A stretch of 6,307 nucleotides of DNA from Eubacterium sp. UBA3720 (GTDB lineage Bacteria; Bacillota; Clostridia; Lachnospirales; Lachnospiraceae). A program made the position numbers and the translations under genes. Location of the stretch: assembly GCA_002371335.1 (NCBI GenBank), contig DFHP01000004.1, positions 1 through 6,307 on the forward strand, read 5' to 3'. How positions within the stretch are numbered: position 1 is the first letter of the stretch; every line of letters starts with the position of its first letter. The notes under the pieces were generated by a model. That model was not told the DNA's origin. It saw only the letters and a program-made list of their open reading frames with translations, and searched no databases. This document shows, in pieces, positions 1 to 4,600 of the stretch.

Positions 1-153
1 AGAAAGCGCATTCTTCCCATGAACAAACAGAAGATCATTCGCTATAATGACTGCTCCGGATCTTTCTGAAACTTTTATCCCCGGTATTGACCCGATCTCT
101 GATTTATTCACAGCTTCCGCGATCGCGTCCCTCTTTTTTCCAATTTCGGCAAG
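1..153 (-). other. Possible start of an OmpA/MotB-like domain, cut by the window edge
   Basis: Residues about 515-565 contain a helix-like stretch (LAEIGKKRDAIAEAVN), then KVSERSGAVIIANDLLFVHG followed by KNALS. This matches the usual opening of OmpA-like domains: a strand after Glu-x-x-Gly, then LF-x-x-x-x-x-x-L-S. OmpA-like domains bind peptidoglycan. The remainder, including the conserved Asp and Arg that contact diaminopimelate in the family, lies outside the window, so the call is tentative. Confidence 0.5.
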
Positions 154-1695
154 GGAGCTTCTGCTGCACCGCATCACATCAGCGGGCCGCATATGATCGG
201 TCAGATGATCATACATCAGTCCGGGAACATAAAATGTCATTTTGTTCAGAGAACCGCTCTCATCAAACGAAGCCAGCATTTCACCGTACATCTCTTCAAC
301 AGGAACTTCCGTACAGTTGTTTTCCTCTGCAAACGAACCGGCGTCCTTATCTTCCTTCGGGCTTCCCAGTAAAAATCCGGCCGACATACTGCCATCATCA
401 AGTTCGTACAGATTGTTGCAGTGATCGGGTATTTCTCTCCTGGACATTCCGCAGGTCAGGACAGGATCCTCCAGATACGTTTCCTCGATACTGATGTCTC
501 CGCACGTATCATCAAATTCAAACCAGCAGATGCGGCAGTAAGCCAAAGGCGCCGGAGCGTTAAAACAATTTACTGCCCTGACATGGAGACGGGCGTTTCC
601 ATAATATACTTCAAAAGGCTCCGTCACTCTTCCTGACGGCACTTCGATACTGTTAACTTCCACATCCGTGTACATTCCAAAGTCGGCGAGCGCCCCTGTA
701 TGAGCTAAAAGGAGCTCATTGCATCTGTGACCCTGCATGCACAGAGAAGATGAATGCACCAGTTTGTTTGCGTATTCTTCATTTAAGTAGGATATCCCGA
801 AATTATCCGAAATGTAATAATATGAGTATTTTTCTCCTCCCCGTTCCAATGTCAGGCACATGTCAGAGATCCAGAAGGAGCCAAAACTCCACTCGTCCCC
901 TTCATCAGTTTTTATCGTAACGGAACCGTTCTCCTCAAATGTGATGGTTCCGGTCATACGGTCAGAATAAAGAGTACCGATGGTGCATTCTGATCCTTCT
1001 ATACTGATCTCCGTTATATCTATGCCGGGATTCTGCTGATCATAGAATCTGCCGCGAAAGCTTAGCTGACTCAGGTCCTGCGGGATCATGGACGGCCTGT
1101 ATACCGCCTCGGAATCTCCAAAGGACAGCACCAGACTGCTTCCTTCCCATCTGATCTTATAATCCAGTTCAAAGATATCCGTACTGGTTATTTTTTCCAC
1201 CCCGGAAGATTCTGTAAGTTCCAGCCCGGTAACTCCGATCGCCAGAAGGTCGCCGGCTGTATCAAAAATAACGCGGCTCACGATGGTCTCCTCCGGCGTA
1301 TCCGCAGCAGCGAACTCCGCCTGCGCATATTCCTGGTCTCCGAGATCCAGATTTCTGAAAGTGTCTGTACCGTAAGTCTCCTGCGTTTCAGAAAACTGCA
1401 GGGCCACAGGCATACATTCTACGCTTCTGCTTCCGCCTTCCGCATTCAGCGACGGTATTTCTATAGTTTCCGGTACGCTCTCCGAATCCTGTCTGATCCA
1501 CCGGCCGCAAAACATCCCGGGCGGGAATTGACTGTTGTCATGTTCATACGCTTCCTGACCTTCCGATATGTGCGGATCCTTATCAATATTTTCAATTTTT
1601 TTTGGAAGTATATTTCCTTTAACCGCATTATTCCCGCATGCGCAGAGCAATGCGACAATGATACACGCTAAAATGACTGATAAGCTTTTTCGCAT
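1..1695 (-). CDS. Cysteine-rich lipoprotein, possible OmpA-like C-terminal domain; 3' end outside the window
   Basis: Function not recognised. From ATG at 1693-1695 the frame stays open for 565 codons to the left edge with no stop. The N-terminus is a textbook lipoprotein signal: MRK, a hydrophobic core, then lipobox LCAC with Cys20 as the lipidated residue. After a short linker come two weakly similar beta-rich modules (about 64-201 and 215-295), each beginning G-R-aromatic and ending L-x-L-(x)2-G-(x)5-Y. Residues 319-461 are rich in cysteine, including CRIC at 387-390. Within them, around 366-392, is a beta stretch with the spacing G..V..N....P.PL..C.I. Residues about 515-565 resemble the start of an OmpA/MotB fold (DLLFVHGKNALS). 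The start is supported by AGAGAGG eight bases upstream and by the signal peptide. It is probably co-translated with the preceding C11 protease gene. Lipoprotein status is secure; the domain names are inference. Confidence 0.88.
   Translation of the reverse strand, partial: MRKSLSVILACIIVALLCACGNNAVKGNILPKKIENIDKDPHISEGQEAYEHDNSQFPPGMFCGRWIRQDSESVPETIEIPSLNAEGGSRSVECMPVALQFSETQETYGTDTFRNLDLGDQEYAQAEFAAADTPEETIVSRVIFDTAGDLLAIGVTGLELTESSGVEKITSTDIFELDYKIRWEGSSLVLSFGDSEAVYRPSMIPQDLSQLSFRGRFYDQQNPGIDITEISIEGSECTIGTLYSDRMTGTITFEENGSVTIKTDEGDEWSFGSFWISDMCLTLERGGEKYSYYYISDNFGISYLNEEYANKLVHSSSLCMQGHRCNELLLAHTGALADFGMYTDVEVNSIEVPSGRVTEPFEVYYGNARLHVRAVNCFNAPAPLAYCRICWFEFDDTCGDISIEETYLEDPVLTCGMSRREIPDHCNNLYELDDGSMSAGFLLGSPKEDKDAGSFAEENNCTEVPVEEMYGEMLASFDESGSLNKMTFYVPGLMYDHLTDHMRPADVMRCSRSSLAEIGKKRDAIAEAVNKSEIGSIPGIKVSERSGAVIIANDLLFVHGKNALS
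313..741 (-). other. Cysteine-rich segment of the second lipoprotein
   Basis: Residues 319-461 hold nine cysteines, at 319, 325, 377, 387, 390, 398, 415, 426 and 461. The densest part is YCRICWFEFDDTC (386-398). Histidines at 324 and 425 sit next to cysteines (HRC, DHC). The spacing matches no zinc-finger or ferredoxin pattern I know. Disulfides are the simplest reading for an exported protein; metal binding is possible. Confidence 0.55.
811..1506 (-). repeat. Two weakly similar beta-rich modules in the second lipoprotein
   Basis: Module 1 (residues 64-201) begins GRW and ends in strands LVLSFGDSEAVYRP. Module 2 (215-295) begins GRF and ends LTLERGGEKYSYYYI. Both endings keep L-x-L-(x)2-G-(x)5-Y. 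Module 2 also has TGTITFEENGSVTIK, a strand-turn-strand pattern typical of small lipocalin-like folds in clostridial lipoproteins. The similarity was found by eye and is short, so the shared fold is a suggestion. Confidence 0.35.
1636..1695 (-). other. Lipoprotein signal peptide, lipobox LCAC, Cys20
   Basis: Residues 1-20 read MRKSLSVILACIIVALLCAC. They have Arg2 and Lys3 as the positive n-region, a hydrophobic core from about 5 to 17, and the lipobox L17-C18-A19-C20. Signal peptidase II should cleave before Cys20 (codon 1636-1638), leaving a mature start of CGNNAVKG. Extra cysteines at 11 and 18 lie within the part removed. Confidence 0.9.
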
Positions 1696-1698
1696 ATT

Positions 1699-4600
1699 TT
1701 ATTCCTCTCTGTCAAATCCCATCAGATCCGCGTAGGCAGCCGCGTGAGAATCCTCGCTGCAATGGATCCTGACTGAGATGCTGTCCCTCAGGGAATAACT
1801 GTAATAGACAGCGTTTTTGTCAATGGATATGACTGAATCGGGTATATAAATGTCCGTGATATTCGTACAGTTATATATGGCGAATCTGTCGATCGCAGTC
1901 ACGCCCTCCGGAATATGGAGTTCTCCCTTCATTCCGCATGGAACCTGGACCAGCGTCTTTTCATCCTTGCTTAAAAGCATTCCGTCCTTCGAGCAATAAT
2001 GATCATTGGCATCATCCACAATGATCGACTCTGTATTGATGCCTGCAAATGCTTTCGGCGCGATGTGCTTCAGTCTCCGGCCCACATTCAGAGGAGCACA
2101 CTTAATGCCCTCCTCATCAAAGATATCAAAAGCCTCCTCACCGATCTCTTCGAGAGAATCCGGAAGATGGATCTCCTTAAATCCATATTCGGAACCACTG
2201 CCGTCGTCATTATCTCTTGTGACAAGTTTGAAAGCGCCGTCGCCGATCTTTTCGACAGAATCCGGAAGGATAAGCCCATCTTCCGCAAGGTGCGCCTGAT
2301 AGAAAGCCTCGTTATCTATCGTCTCCAGTCCTTCGTTCATCCTGAGAGATTGGAGAGATGCCCCGTAAAAAGCTCTGATTCCGATACTCTTTAACGTCGG
2401 GGGCATGATCAAGGTATACCGCTGTTCATATGCAGATGCTCCGAAATTGGAAAAGGCGTATCTTCCTATTTCCTCAACCCCTTCCGGTATGCTGTAGGTA
2501 AAGCTGACCGTATCTCCTTCTTTCGATACCTCCGCGCTCTCTGAAGGGTATGGTATCCCGGACGGAAAACGGATCAGCTTTTTCATATCGGACGAATATA
2601 GGATACCGTCTGCCGTTCTATAATTCTTGTTTTCTTCAGATATACGGAATTCCCTTATGTTCAGATCTTTGCCGATTGCATTGTCTGCCAGCGTCTCCAG
2701 TTCCGCCGGAAGCTCCAGTACATCCATCGTTTCATATATCCCTCCAAGCGCTCCGTCGTTTATGGTTTTGACAGAGTCAGGAAAAACAATGCCCCAGGAT
2801 GACGATGTATGATAGATCTCATCCAGCGCCTCAGGAGAGTACTCTTCGCGGTTTACGCCCGCTCCGATGATATAATCACGGTTCATGATCTCAGAAAACA
2901 CAGGATCTGCTCCGTTGCCCACTTCCGTCACCGGAAGTCCGTCCACAGTCTCCGGCAGAACTACCGTACTTTTTCCTCCCCTGTATTGTACAAAAACCGC
3001 ATGATCATTATAAAGATGATACCGGGCTGTCCCGCTTATTCCCGGGATGACCCTGACGGTGTATGCACTGTCGGTGATCATCTGTTCTATGTTCTCAGGC
3101 GTTTCATAAGGTATTTCATTTTTTGCCGCATAGGTTTCGGCAGCGGAACCTTGGCTGCATATGATCTTTGTCCTGTATAACCTGTCTCCGTTATCGTCAA
3201 AATCATACGGGAAGGTCATTCCCGGAATACGATTCAGTGTGTCCGGCAGCACAAAACAGGCTGTAGGATCAAGTTCAGAAAAGACACCTTTTGATAAAGC
3301 GGCTACGCCGTCGGGCACCACGATCATACCGCCCGCTTCGCCGGGACAGCAAAGCAGCATATCACCGCTTTTTGTCGCGATCATTCCGTTTACTCCGGAA
3401 AACGCCCTGTTATCATCGCTTACCTCAAAATTTATAATTTTAAGCTTTGAAAAAGCTCTCCCGCCGATATATGAAACGTCCGGGCCGATATATACGTTAT
3501 CCAGAACCGGCGCCTCTTCATCATCAGCGCTATATTTATATCCGTCAAACGCGCAGTCGCCGATGTATTCCAGATGCTCCGGAAGTGAAAGCGACACAAG
3601 CCCCGCTGCGTCGAAGAATGCGTAATTACCGATTTTTTTCAGGCTCTCCGGAAAAATGATTGTCCCTGCAGAGGTACCTTCGAACGCTCCGTAAACGATT
3701 TCTTCCGTTCCGTCGGGAATTTTATAGGTGTCCCCGATGGCTGAAGGACAATACAGGAGTTTTTTCCTGTCCTTGGAAAACAGGACTCCGCTGACGCTGC
3801 AGACTGAGGAGGCTCCTTCTCTTACCTCAATGGCCTCCAGCTTGCCGCAGTTATTTATCGGAAGCGTTGATATTCCGCGCAGCGTTGAAGGAAGTGTTAT
3901 TCGTTTCAGTTCCTTTGCATAGTGGAATGCATTGCATTCAATCGTCTCTACCCCCTCCGGAATCGAAACCTCCTCCAGCTTCTCCGCCGATGAGCCGAAA
4001 GCGCCGTTCCCGATACCTTTCACAGGTATTCCCTCCACCTTTGAAGGAATCGTCAGTCTGGTATCCGCGCCTTCGTATCCTGTCAGAAAAGCAGCGTTGT
4101 TTTCACTGTCTATTCTGAAGGTCAGGACTCCGTCCTCCGGCGTTTTTTCGGTAACCGTATCCACTTTGATCTCTGTTTCATCCTTCAGGGTTACATATTC
4201 AGACGCGTGGTCGTTTCCGTTAATATCCTGCAGCAATATCTGAAGGATCGCTCCTTCTGAAAACCCGGACGCCGGTCTGGTTTCGAAATGCAGATCATTA
4301 CCGATCTCCTGGGTATAGTAACCCATTACCGTTCCCGAATCCCAGGCATAATATGGTTTCATCGATCCGTCTTCATTCCATGTGGGAAAAAGGGAACTGC
4401 TGTACATATCGTAGAGAAAAACATAATCAGACAATTCCACTGTGTTTTTACCCCTGATGGATCCTGAAGTTTCTTCATAAGTAAAGCTCTTTACGGACAG
4501 CTTTCCCTCATTCATTTCCAGAGACGCTACGATGTTATCATCCGCCGCGGAATCATAATCCGCAAGCAGACCGCTCCTTGCGGCGACAAGCTGCATGCTG

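Noticed and set aside
87..636. Plus-strand frames of 135, 60 and 71 codons near the left edge
   Set aside because: They are antisense to the lipoprotein frame, which has a signal peptide and ribosome binding site. Their translations are low-complexity Ser/Arg/Pro-rich without known motifs.
1461..1658. Minus-strand 65-codon frame
   Set aside because: It is a shifted frame inside the lipoprotein gene with a very basic, unlikely composition and no ribosome binding site. It matters only as the frame reached if the A8 tract lost a base.
2088..2288. Minus-strand 66-codon frame
   Set aside because: It is an out-of-frame shadow of leucine-rich repeats; its internal similarity simply mirrors the repeated DNA.
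2921..2938. Perfect 7-base inverted repeat ACTTCCG / CGGAAGT with a 4-base loop
   Set aside because: It resembles a small terminator stem but lies mid-gene, encodes the conserved LPVTEVG segment of a repeat unit, and no T-run follows on the transcript.
3184..3204. DFDDNGD loop (r997-1003) resembling an EF-hand or dockerin calcium loop
   Set aside because: The twelfth position is Thr rather than Glu or Asp and there is no second loop. It looks like an acidic loop just before the solenoid cap.
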